64,000 nt of DNA from Xestospongia muta (Eukaryota > Porifera > Demospongiae > Haplosclerida > Petrosiidae): assembly GCA_963693285.1 (NCBI GenBank), contig OY848917.1, positions 29,957,245 through 30,021,244 of the forward strand, in the 5' to 3' direction. The notes under the pieces are model-generated. The model made no database searches. It was given only the letters and a program-made list of their open reading frames with translations, and had not been told where the DNA came from. Made by a program: the position numbers and the translations under genes. Below are positions 25,201 through 34,819 of the stretch, piece after piece; position 1 is the first letter of the stretch; each line of letters starts with the position of its first letter.

Positions 25201-28200
25201 CCATTACTAAGTGATACAAGAGAACATTCATCATCTGTTAGGAAAAATTTTCAGTTTTCAGGGATTGAGGAAAAGGATAAAGTAGAGTTGGCAGTTCAAG
25301 AACATGACATGACATGACAAATATGACTTTGATTTCTTAGTTTCTCCAGTATATTTCTAAATCTTAACATTTGTAGCATAATTTCTGTACACTTAGCTTT
25401 TAATTTAGTCATTGATCTTATTCATGTTCATACTACTCTAGATATTTTATTGTAAACATTTTTACTTTGAACATAACTGATAACATGCTATTGCTTATCT
25501 GTGGTTCTGGGTTCTAGTAAAGCAATTATGGCATTCCTAAACATGACCAAACCACAAACACATACACAATAAAATAAGGTGATATTTTTGGGTGCATTGT
25601 TCAGATTAGTTACCTTAAGCTAAGACACTCAACAATTATATGTAATCTTATTGAAACTATAGTGACATAAAAGATATCATCTCTTCATTAAACAAAGTAA
25701 CTAAGTGTGGATTGTCAAATGATCAAATACTGAAATAACTGTTACATCATCATATGTTATGTCTACATTATATAAAATTAATAGTGGTTAATACTAAACC
25801 ACACCTCTAATATTTAAATCTCAATCAATAAGTGATAGTATTACTGCACAAATGAGGCATAAATTATTGTATTACAAATACAACTCCATCGACAAGCATA
25901 TTGTAGTATGTTCTTAATGACCAGTTGTTGTATGAGGTACTTTAATACATTATAAAAGCACTAAAGCTTTAAAATAATAAAGAAAATATATAATTGTTAT
26001 AAAGTGACTTTGAAAGATTATAACATGATTGGAAATAACAACAGTTAACACTTTGTATTTGTTGTCAGACAAGGGTTAATAAATAAGGGTTTAGGGTTAC
26101 CCTAATGTCTGTTATTTATTGAACTCGGAGTATTTTTAAAACGAGAGGTTCAAGGCAGGTGTTAATGTAGAACTGACAACATGTCTTTATGTCACTATAG
26201 TTTCAATAAGATTACATGTGATTACAACCATAGCTGAACAATGATAATATATAGAGATCATTTTCTGTCCATTTCTTATATCAACAAAATATTTCTATTA
26301 ACTTCTATTGTGTTACATAACTGAATATAAATACATAATATGTCACTGACCTTGTCTGGAATATCCATTTGAACACCATGATCTAGTAATACTTGGACTA
26401 CTTTATCATTACCATTGTAACATGCTATGTACAATGGAGTCTCGCTATCCTAAAGAACATAAAAATATTATTATCACATACTACCACAAACTATATAGCA
26501 AAACCATTACTAAGTGATACTAGAGAACATTCATCCTCTGTTAGGAAAAAGTTCCTGTTTTTAGGAATTGAGGAAAAGGATAAGACGGAGGGGAGGTTGG
26601 CAGTTCAATAACTTGTTAATTAAATATTTAATAAAAATGACTGTGACAGTAAGTCATAACATAATGTTACTATTTGCTGCTATTTCAGAGACACAGATAA
26701 TTTCAATAATCCTGTATAAACCTTTATTATCTATATAACCATAACTAAAAACACTATCCTAAAAATTGGTGTGGCTATAAATATATAAGTGTACATGTAT
26801 AGGGAAGAAGAGAGTGGTACGATTCAATGGAATACAGTATACAATGTATATTGTGAAAAGCACATGAGATACTCCATAAATCCATGATTAAAAATCACAA
26901 AGAGAAATTAACATTTTAGCATTTTCTGGACAATTTGTAAGACAATGACACTATACTAACATTACTGACACTTTCATGACATATTTGACACAAATTTCAG
27001 AGTCTTAATTCTCAAGAAAGTCAACAATAAATCTTTAAAATTTAAAGTAAGTTTAAAAAATGTATGGACTAGTTTATGCTAAGCATAGAAACCTTATTAT
27101 CATATTTGCTTAAACTTTCTAAATACCTGGAGTTTCCTCTCTAATTATGTAGGTAAGAATATTTTAAATCAATAGCAAAGGAACTAGGTAAGTACTTACA
27201 GTTGAAAGATTTTAGATCAATGTAAAGTTCATAACAAACATGGATGAGTTCTGCCTTTAGTTTCTAGACTTATTAAATAATAATAATAATCTACACATCA
27301 AGAATTTTTCTCTCAGGCAACTAAAGCATGAAGTATATGTTTTAAACAGAGAATATCTCCCTAAATAGAACCTTAACAATATACATCACATATGTTGAAT
27401 GTCTATGTCCACATGTTTCATACATGTTCATGTACATGTATACAAGATATACAAACGTATTATTACTACATTGTATGTAATAACATCAATATTGTGATAA
27501 CATACTTTATTAGCAATATCAGGATTAGCACCGCCTTGTAACAGTAATTGCACTGAGTTAGAACGATCCATACCACTATTGCATGACCAATAAAGTGGTG
27601 TTTCTCCATCCTATATACATATACAGTAATATTAACATCAAAGACATAATATATCATGAATACTTTTACATTATATTAACATTTGTTAGTATATACAAGT
27701 ACATACATTATGTACTGTATATTAATGAGGAGGTGGAGTCAAGAGATATAACAAGTGAAATATTAATTCATTTTTGTAGAAGCAGTATTACTATTATCAT
27801 TGAGGTTGAGGATATAACAACAGGAAAATCCATGAAATAGGAGAGATGTTAAAAATATCATCTTAAGAACACATAGTACTGTCCTATTCACATAAATACA
27901 CTGATTAATGATGGAGATTAGATATATAACTAACTATGATTGTTTATTGAGTTAATTTGTAAAAGGAGGATATCTACTGATGACATTAAAATAACGCTGG
28001 GGTTTGTGTGTTTAAGTAATTCTCAAGATTTGAGATAATGATATAACAATAGTATAATCTGGAGATCTTTTACTTAGTTTTATAACTTGTTCTTCATTAT
28101 TATAACAGAAGACTATAATTAACTAGTCTCAGTACCAGTCAATGAATAATATGTGATTATCTCATTTGATGTTTGTAGACATGTATTAACTGATATCAGC

Positions 28201-30499
28201 TCATATATTCAATTCAATATTGTATGTTGTTTAGTGTCAAAAAGGCTAAATCTACGTTTGTATTTCATGGTCAGTATGCAACATAATTAAGTTAACCACA
28301 CCCACCTAAAGTTTGTACATGCAAATTTTAATAACCAAAAATTAAGAATAATGGAATGAACAGTCTTCAATTAAATAATATATATTATACATTATACATA
28401 CTTTAATTACAATGACAATATAATACTACAAACAATAGTTCACTGTAATAGTCATATGTAATAATATAGAGTATAATAGACATGTACTTATCATATATTT
28501 ATAATATAACTACATGTACTAGAATAATTTATAATATATAGTATAAATACTCACCTCATCCTGTATATTAGGGTCTGCTCCAATACCAAGTAAATAACTG
28601 ATGACATGATTCTGATCATTACCAGCAGCAGTATGTAACATGGTACAGCCATACTAAATAGAGACAGAGAAAACATCATATAATATAATCACATTGTATT
28701 AAACCTACATGTACTTTTATATAATTGTAGATAATATATAACATGGATCTATTTATCAGATAATTGTGACATCATTTACAGTTTACATCATTGTGATGTC
28801 ATTTTAGAACTGTCTTTGATATTGTGACAGATTCTCTCAACAGTGGAATGTCCACAAAGTGGACACAATAAAGACAGCTATCAATTATAGAGAGGTGTCT
28901 TTAGCTCAGAGGTTAGAACAAAATATTTACAAATATATCTATATTATATTCTTGTTTTACTGATCAACTTTACTTCCAAATTAACTTCAACATCTCTTCT
29001 AAAGACAAAATAAGCTTAAACAAATTAAATTAAGAAAGAGAAACTATACAAATCATTTACAAATCCATACATTACATATACTAAGGTCACTGGGAATATA
29101 CTAGACACACCCACTGTCTGTTATAAGAGGTAACATTGGATGTGCTAGACATTTCCGGAGTCAAAAGAGTATGCATTATCCAAAAACAGAAGTGTTCTAA
29201 TTTGTGAGAGTGCAATTCCATTATAGTCAAAGTAATTGTCTGTAGTGTCTACTATTGGAAATGTCCATTATTAACAGTTCCACTATATTTCATGTATAGT
29301 GTACTTCAAGTTAATGTAACAAATTAAAATGACTATAATAACTAATATTGTTGATGATTTAACTCTAAAGCAATAATTTCAAAAGTAGTACAAAGCATTG
29401 GATATTAACAAAATACTCTCTATTTGTTAGTAGTTAAAAGCAATGATAACTTAATAGAGTGACCACTGTATCATGTGATAAAACTTGTAACAGTAGACTT
29501 AGTACTTTAGACTCTAATATGTAATAACAAGAACTTATTACTTTATTGTTAAACAATGTCAATATGTCAATAGTTATTATATCTATGATATATTACTCAC
29601 TTTATCTTTATATATAGCATTAACATGAACAGAACCATCTTCTATGGCATTCTTTATTACATCAAGATCACCATAACGAGCTGCATTATAAAGAGGCTTC
29701 TCCTAATATAAAAAGAGAGACACATTATACATGAAATAACTGATAGTAGTATATTAGAAATATATCAGTGATATATATTACTAGACAATATAGATGGTAT
29801 GTAATCAATACATGTATCCATGTATATAATGTACATGTACTTTATTTATAGTCTACTCCTGTTTTATCTACTGATATTTAACTGATAATAACATGTACTA
29901 ACATAATACAAGTTTACTTCAACATCATATAACATCATGTAGACAGTTATATAGTGACAATAAATTAAATAATAAGACTGTAGAGTTAATAACAGTATAA
30001 TTACATTAATTAATTTAGTGAGGAATTCTAATTAAGACTATTTGTATGCTATGAATATCATTAATATATTGGGTGTCCTCCAAAGGATATGTCAATAACA
30101 TATCAGACAATATCTTAGACTACATATTAACAATATAACTGTCTATTTCTATATATTATTATTCTATTGTTCTATGTAACTATTATCTAATACTACATGT
30201 AGTAATCACTGTCTCTATAATAATAGACCTAATATCAGAGTGTCTTTATTATCAGTACTAGTTTAATGTAACATCACTTGTATCACATACTGTCAAACTG
30301 TGAACTCAAACATACTAACATTGAACTATCACTATATAACAATGTATATCTACTAAGTCAATGAAGTTAGTGACTGTAGTAATAGATCAGTATATACTCC
30401 TATAGTCACATATACTAGGATCAGTAAATGGTTCATACTATTAACACAACAGATATATATACTGCACTCACTTACCAGTTTTATAGAAGGTACAGCCAT
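6489..30499 (-). CDS. Gene A: ankyrin-ROC-COR-death-domain protein (ROCO family, DAPK-like without kinase), 23 exons
   Basis: Exons, 5' to 3': 30499-30476, 29702-29601, 28653-28555, 27610-27506, 26449-26351, 25147-25049, 23219-23121, 21475-21377, 20710-20612, 19239-19141, 17731-17630, 17384-17292, 16809-16711, 16102-16004, 15395-15297, 14805-14707, 9644-7584, 7473-7398, 7348-7298, 7244-7185, 7074-7027, 6973-6914, 6814-6489. They sum to 4197 nt, or 1398 residues plus stop, with every junction in phase. Domains: ankyrin repeats at residues about 9-538, ROC GTPase about 575-760, COR-like about 765-1000, Ser/Thr-rich linker about 1195-1290, death domain about 1295-1398. Family knowledge: ROCO GTPases with ankyrin repeats and a death domain (for example DAPK1) act in cytoplasmic stress or death signalling. 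No kinase domain is present. The start is ATG in a short exon (MAVPSIKL). Much of the ankyrin part is duplicated downstream as gene B. Confidence 0.88.
6914..7473 (-). CDS. Gene A linker exons (five small phase-1 exons)
   Basis: Exons 7473-7398 (76 nt), 7348-7298 (51), 7244-7185 (60), 7074-7027 (48) and 6973-6914 (60) encode a low-complexity Ser/Thr/Pro segment between the ROC-COR exon and the death domain. Exons 7348-7298/7244-7185 and 7074-7027/6973-6914 look like a duplicated pair: TTTVESTL matches NTPVENTL, and both shorter exons end in Ser runs. Because all are phase 1, adding or skipping a pair keeps the frame, so splice variants of linker length are likely. No known motif is seen. Confidence 0.75.
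7584..9644 (-). CDS. Gene A large exon: last ankyrin repeat, ROC GTPase, COR-like region
   Basis: A 2061-nt exon (687 codons, phase 0). It opens with an ankyrin repeat (SGFTPLHYACSRG...). The Walker A motif is GNTTAGKS (residues about 584-591), switch II is DLAGH (about 641-645), and the base-recognition position reads GSRLDE (about 710-715) in place of canonical NKxD. The COR-like part follows: LLEFLSTLSDKGLILFL, WIIINRAALLSEINGVLF and GIIPLSALQKAF, typical of the winged-helix half of COR. The donor is GTAAGT at 7583. An ATG at 9557 is internal, because the frame stays open upstream to a proper acceptor at 9645-9646. Activity cannot be judged from sequence. Confidence 0.87.
9902..9962. repeat. 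Short perfect inverted repeat (14-bp arms)
   Basis: TTGGAGGTTTCTAA at 9902-9915 is the exact reverse complement of 9949-9962, separated by 33 bases. It lies in the 5-kb intron of gene A and may be a tiny hairpin or a short non-autonomous element. No target duplication is clear. Confidence 0.65.
9978..12540. repeat. Intronic tandem duplication of about 0.9-1 kb
   Basis: The segment from about 9978 to 11140 (beginning ACAATTTTGAGCCTTAAGAC) is repeated from about 11669 to 12540, with small gaps and roughly 90% identity by eye. The first copy has an extra stretch around 10650-10860. Both lie in the large gene A intron (9645-14706). No exon is seen in either copy. Confidence 0.75.
11390..11464. 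repeat. (AT)n microsatellite
   Basis: A long TA run that becomes imperfect (ATACATATATATA) toward its end. It lies between the two copies of the intronic duplication. Confidence 0.9.
12655..12965. repeat. 88-bp tandem repeat, about 3.5 units
   Basis: The word CATGG(T/C)TATCAT recurs at about 12664, 12752, 12839 and 12927, a period of 87-88 bp. Each unit also carries GTATAGTAA and ATGTATCCATG-like words. The same array occurs in the corresponding gene B intron at 47640-47965, so it predates the duplication. Confidence 0.75.
13422..13584. repeat. Foldback/MITE-like palindrome
   Basis: The arms starting AGAGCCCTACACG at 13438 and ending CGTAGGGCTCT at 13567 pair over about 55 bp around a centre near 13502. 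They include TTACTTAGTTGTTTAGTAA-like and ATTCCAAATAATG words. AATTAAGT words extend the symmetry to 13422 and 13584. It is a small non-autonomous element or cruciform-prone sequence in a gene A intron. Confidence 0.65.
14707..29702 (-). CDS. Gene A ankyrin-repeat exons (15 single-repeat exons)
   Basis: Each exon encodes one ankyrin repeat of 31-35 residues and both borders are phase 0, so repeats can be gained or lost without breaking the frame. Typical cores are DGKTPLYTACANGHDEVVQV and DGETALIVAARNNHTDVALL, followed by LLL..G. Three exons (26449-26351, 25147-25049, 23219-23121) are near-copies; two more (21475-21377, 20710-20612) form a pair; four (16809-16711, 16102-16004, 15395-15297, and more distantly 14805-14707) form another group. 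Introns beside the copies are also alike, which shows that whole exon-intron units were duplicated. Donors are GTGAGT, GTAAGT or GTCAGT. Ankyrin arrays bind partner proteins; the ligand is unknown. Confidence 0.87.
18193..19013. mobile_element. Foldback element with arms of about 370-400 bp
   Basis: The left arm (18193-18595) and right arm (18640-19013) are inverted imperfect copies. ATGAGTCAAAACCAC pairs with GTGGTTTTTGACTCAT; CCCTCTGTTTACAAG pairs with CTTGTAGACAGAGGG; GTCCAATAAAACTTT pairs with AAAGTTTTATTGGAC. CA-repeats sit at mirrored positions (18345-18362 and 18869-18895). No transposase is present. An equivalent element is in gene B at 54005-54787, so it was in place before the duplication. 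Confidence 0.72.
19718..20347 (+). mobile_element. Non-autonomous pogo-like element with N-terminal HTH remnant
   Basis: The ends are inverted repeats of about 45 bp: TGTATAACAG...TTTTTTCAAGGGCAG near 19721 against the complement of CTGTCCTCAAAAAAACTGTTATAC near 20347. They are flanked by TA (19716-19717 and 20348-20349). Inside, a broken frame reads KRRQYTKYSEYERAKVVK (about 20015-20080) and PLKESTVCTWKKQYEQE (about 20140-20190), which resembles the DNA-binding N-terminus of pogo/Tigger-like transposases. No catalytic domain is present. The matching gene B intron (near 56045) lacks the element and keeps an intact junction. Confidence 0.72.
22177..22208. repeat. (AT)n microsatellite
   Basis: A run of about 16 AT dinucleotides in a gene A intron. 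The paralogous introns near 24110 and 60070 carry CA repeats at the same place. Confidence 0.85.
23243..23712. mobile_element. Inverted-repeat insertion with 16-bp target duplication
   Basis: An insertion of 470 bp flanked by the direct repeat ACATAAAATATTATTG (23227-23242 and 23713-23728). Inverted arms of about 105 bp start near 23277 (GCTAATATTCATTTTTTATT...) and end near 23709. They share CACCAAACAAAAAATATATG, AATGTTTCAATAGTC and AATAAAAGTAAAAGTAAA words. The sister introns after 25147 and 26449 continue directly from the AATATTATT word into the ACATACTACCACAAAC flank, so they serve as empty sites. No coding capacity is seen. Confidence 0.75.
30476..30499 (-). CDS. Gene A first coding exon
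   Basis: ATG at 30499 starts MAVPSIKL and ends at a strong donor, GTAAGTGAG. The phase-0 junction joins the ankyrin exon at 29702. The exon is short but the donor and frame agree. An upstream non-coding exon is possible. Confidence 0.6.
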
Positions 30500-31262
30500 T
30501 ATCTTTTAGTATTGATGTCCTTGCTTTCTTTTACATGACAAGAAACCACACCTCCAAATTGTTAATTAGTAATGACAGGAATTCATTATTAAATATTAAA
30601 ATTAATTGATCATAAAGTGTAGTTAGTTACATTATAGTCAGCTTTAGCTGAAATTTATTACACATCTATTTTGATATGTGGTCAAATTATGTCTGTTAAA
30701 TTTACAACAATTGGTTTGTTCTGTCTCAAGTGTTAAGTACTGTCTTGTTCAATAGTACCACTTGTTTGAGTAAACATTAAACAAGACTTCATTTTCTCTA
30801 CCTCTGAACATCAAGACTATAGTTGTGATCTAATTCATTTTTGCAACTCTGAGGTTTAAAAGCCTTCTCTTTCAGATGTAGTTGGTTCCATATCAATAGT
30901 ATGTTCAGGTCTGAAGATATAGATTCTGATAAAAGGACCCAGCCGTTTATTTGCAGTTTACCCTACATTATAACTGATAAAGTATATAGTTATTAGTAAT
31001 ATAATACTAGATTAGTTTATGATATTAATATAATAGAGAGGAACTGACAATGATATATTTACTGTTTTCTATTACAATAGACATATCACTATATTAGATA
31101 TTACTACATTATTTCTCATATTAATATGATATGTATCATTTTCATATAGATAATATCTTGTACTTATAATATGATATATTGATTTTATATTATGTCACTT
31201 ACTTTTCCTTTAACTTGTCATGATATAAATATTGAGTGATAATGTACTCTCTAGTCTAAGGG

Positions 31263-31266
31263 GAGA

Positions 31267-31346
<80 letters not shown>
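31263..31346. repeat. (GA)n microsatellite
   Basis: About 40 GA dinucleotides with a single TA interruption, upstream of gene A. Apart from this tract, 30500-32640 shows no gene or repeat that I can support. Confidence 0.92.
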
Positions 31347-31348
<2 letters not shown>

Positions 31349-32644
31349 AGTCATATACATGCATAAAGTACTTTAAGTACATGTATCTATCATAACATGT
31401 ATTAGTACTCTATTATATAAAGTACTTTATAAGTATGTGTTTACATGTTAGTGGTTTTGTGGGTGCGTTTAAATAAGTCACTTAAGTCATTGTGGTAACA
31501 CTACATTGTATAGTGTAGATAATACACATAATGATTATATAATACTAACATTTACTCAAGCTAATATCAATACACTCATTGAAAATATACATATTAGATA
31601 GATACTAGCTAGTTTTAAATTAATATAATATATACAATATAAATAGGAAACTACTGTTATTAGAGAAATTATTAGTATAACTACATGTAATAGTCATATA
31701 GTTAATAATCAGGAAATTAAATTTTTCATGTTCATATATTTTCTTGTATAATACAATATACATAATACTTAGAATACAAATAAAATAGACAAATGTAGTA
31801 TCACATGACACATCCCATTATGAGGAGAATAGTAAAACTTATGTATTTGAAGCTGTACAATTACACATAAACAGATATGACATCATAAATTAATCTATGT
31901 AAACATTGTATGATTGGGACTTATGAATTCCTATGTATATAGTATCATACTACAAACTAATCATTACAAAAACTATGTCTTTAATTAGTTTAGAAGACAT
32001 AACAAGTTCAATGTTATATAAACACTACAAACACATTGATATTATACAATAGTACTAATTTCCTCCTAACACTGTAGTAATTAGGATGACTATTAATGGT
32101 TCTCATGTTGAACATTGATATTGTACTATACTACTTGTTAAATCAGTAAATAAACTAATTGAAGTGTACCCAAGTACAGTATAGGCAAAGAAAGGTATTA
32201 ATTAAGAATAGATAACTGCTCATCTCTTGTTAATTGGTTAAAAGTCTCATTGAAGAGAGTAAGAATGAACAAAAATAATTGGATGTCCTAGCAAATGGAA
32301 TTGAGAAGGTTCCAGAGGACCAAGTAGAAAATATAGAAATGTTTACATAAGATACTTGGTGGTGTATAACACATTATTTGTGGTATTTTATGAATAGGGA
32401 AACTTTGATATTAGTACAACAGGAACACAGGAAGGGGATATCTAAGATTAATAGTGTCCTGTTATAGTGACACTTGTCCCACCAATGTAGACAAATCTTG
32501 TAGTCAAATAAATGAGTCTTTTTAAGTATTTATCATCCTTCTTAAAGTAAGGATATAAAATGGGACTAAGTATATTAACATAACTTTTTTTGCTAAATTA
32601 ACTGTTAGTCACTGATGACTAACATACTGACATCATTTTCTACA

Positions 32645-32990
32645 GCAACATAGTCTGACATGTGAACATAGGTTTAAATAGAAGAATATCATATATGACT
32701 AGGGAGGTGGCCAAAGAGAAATTCAGATCATTGATATCATCTATATAGATAACAAAAAGCAATGGGCTATTAAGTATTGAACCTGGGAGTATACATGACA
32801 TAACCCTGGTGACATTTGAGATAGACCCATTCATGTCATTACACATTGCTGTCTATCACAAAGGTAACTAAATAATCATACACTAATTTGAGAGTGAAAT
32901 CCAATAAATTTAATCTTACTTAACAGCATACTCTCTTGTACTGAATCAAATGTCTTATCTTAATTACAAAATACACTACACATCTCAAGT
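32645..32990 (-). pseudogene. LINE reverse-transcriptase fragment
   Basis: In two minus-strand frames, the order KTFDSVQESMLLSKIKFIGF, then LPGSILNSPLLFVIYIDDIN, then DILLFKP matches the palm of non-LTR retrotransposon reverse transcriptases (KAFDSV, GSxLGPLLF and Y-x-D-D-type blocks). A frameshift occurs near 32840, and the catalytic loop reads YDILLF, with one residue lost. No endonuclease or 3' tail was found. It is an old truncated insert. Confidence 0.72.
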
Positions 32991-33359
32991 CCCGTATCTA
33001 TATACTTACTCCAAGCATTAGCCACTTCAATGAGAGCTGATGTAGCATATCTTTTCACCTCCTTTTGAGACTCTCTACTTCAGCATATGATATGACTTTC
33101 TGAGATATATTCAGAAAATTTTTGTCAAATCATCAAATGTAATGTTTACTATTAGAGTGAACTCCTGTATTAACTATAACAAAGTAAATATCAAATTAAT
33201 GTTTTTATTCATAACTTACATACTATAATTGTGGTTGAATAAAACAAGAAAGCACCTCCAAAATTTCACTAACATGTGCTGATTGTCTTTGATCCATTTA
33301 ATACAAATAGCTACATACATGTAAAATATAAAGATGTTTTATGTATTAATATTATACCT

Positions 33360-34379
33360 GATATCTATGACATTAGTGACTTCAATCCTACAATAGTAAG
33401 TTTTGGTGCATACATAGCTTTGATGGTTTTTACATGATGTTTATAAACCTCTCTTGTTGAATCAGTCACAGTAACCAATGACATCTTCAATTCATTAAGG
33501 TCTACTTTACATTGTTTCTTGGAAGGGTCATCATCCTCAAGTATTCCCACAGTATTTACTCTATTAGGTCAATGGAGGTACTTCAATTTATTTTGTAACT
33601 TTTTCTTCAATGAATCCTAATTAAAATAATATAATAATTATGTATATTATAATTTTATGAAATCAACTTACATAACCACTTCCAACTGAGTCTCATAAAC
33701 TAGTATGTTGTATATCAAACCTTTTTACAACTCGCTCCAATTTATTAGCAGATTGATATCTAAGTATTGATCATAATCAAAGTAGTCATATCATTAATAC
33801 TTTCATTACTACCTGCTAAAGTTAGCACATCATTTTTCAGAGCAACAGCTGTATAGGCTAAAGAACCTTAAAATATAATTTATATTTTATAACTAACTTG
33901 AGAGAAGTTCATAGGAATTGTAATTGTTTCCTCTCATTTAGTTGACATTAGAGCTATGTGAAAGCTTTCAACCTAGAATATTAAAAAGATTACATTGTCA
34001 ATGTTGTACACTAGTAAACATTTAAACACTAAAAGTTACAAAATTAATAGTCACACATACTAGCACTGTATCATCACTACAGAGTGAAGAGTAAGGAGTT
34101 TGTCTCTTTGATATATTGGAAGAATTCAATGTACATGACCTTGGAATTGAAGGAAATGAAATGGATCCTATACAAGTTTGAACAATTTTCTTTATTTTCG
34201 ATCATATGGTCACCAAGTACAGGACATAATTCTCAAAGATATTCATCATTAAGTTCGATGAATGCTATTCCATCAATTTTATTCTGTTTAAAATTTCCAA
34301 TATAACATCATCTAATGATGGCAACTCTTTCCTCATAAATATCACCAGTTGTCATACTGTTAAAATCTTGAAGACTCAT
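33360..34379 (-). pseudogene. SAM-domain protein remnant
   Basis: ATG at 34379 begins MSLQDFNSMTTGDIYEERV. After a stop, the same frame gives KQNKIDGIAFIELNDEYL, stop, ELCPVLGDHM, which is the second half of a SAM domain (I/VDG..F..L....L..L...LGD). Downstream on minus, 33550-33365 stays open for 61 codons (EDDDPSKKQCKVDLNELKMS...) and may be a later exon, with splice-like junctions between. Two in-frame stops within the SAM segment argue for a pseudogene. It is head-to-head with the plus-strand remnant at 34820. Confidence 0.5.
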
Positions 34380-34819
34380 TTTGATACAAAGAAGTCCAAC
34401 AGAGCTAGTAATAACAACAAAATTAACAACTTTTATTGACATCAGAGAATACAGCTAGCCAGAAACTTAACCAGTTGTAACCACGTTTAATACAGCAACA
34501 AAGTGAGAGTGTTAATAAGAGAAAAGACATAGTTTGACATCAAGTGATGATAAGTGTTTACTGCAGACTCGTGTGTTAGTGTTGGCAGGCAAATGTTTCC
34601 TCCCAATAGCGTGGACCCATTACTTTAAAAGAGATTTCTTACTTAATGGCAGTCGAAAGAAAGAAAAGTGAGAGTCTCTAATAGAATTACTCGAACAACT
34701 GGGTACACAGCAGAAGTGATGCTCACTCTTAGACACTCTATTTAATGCGCAAACCTCCAGGCAGCACATTTCCTATTTAACTATTTTGTCTGAGTAACGT
34801 TGCCGTTTGCTATTGGTAT

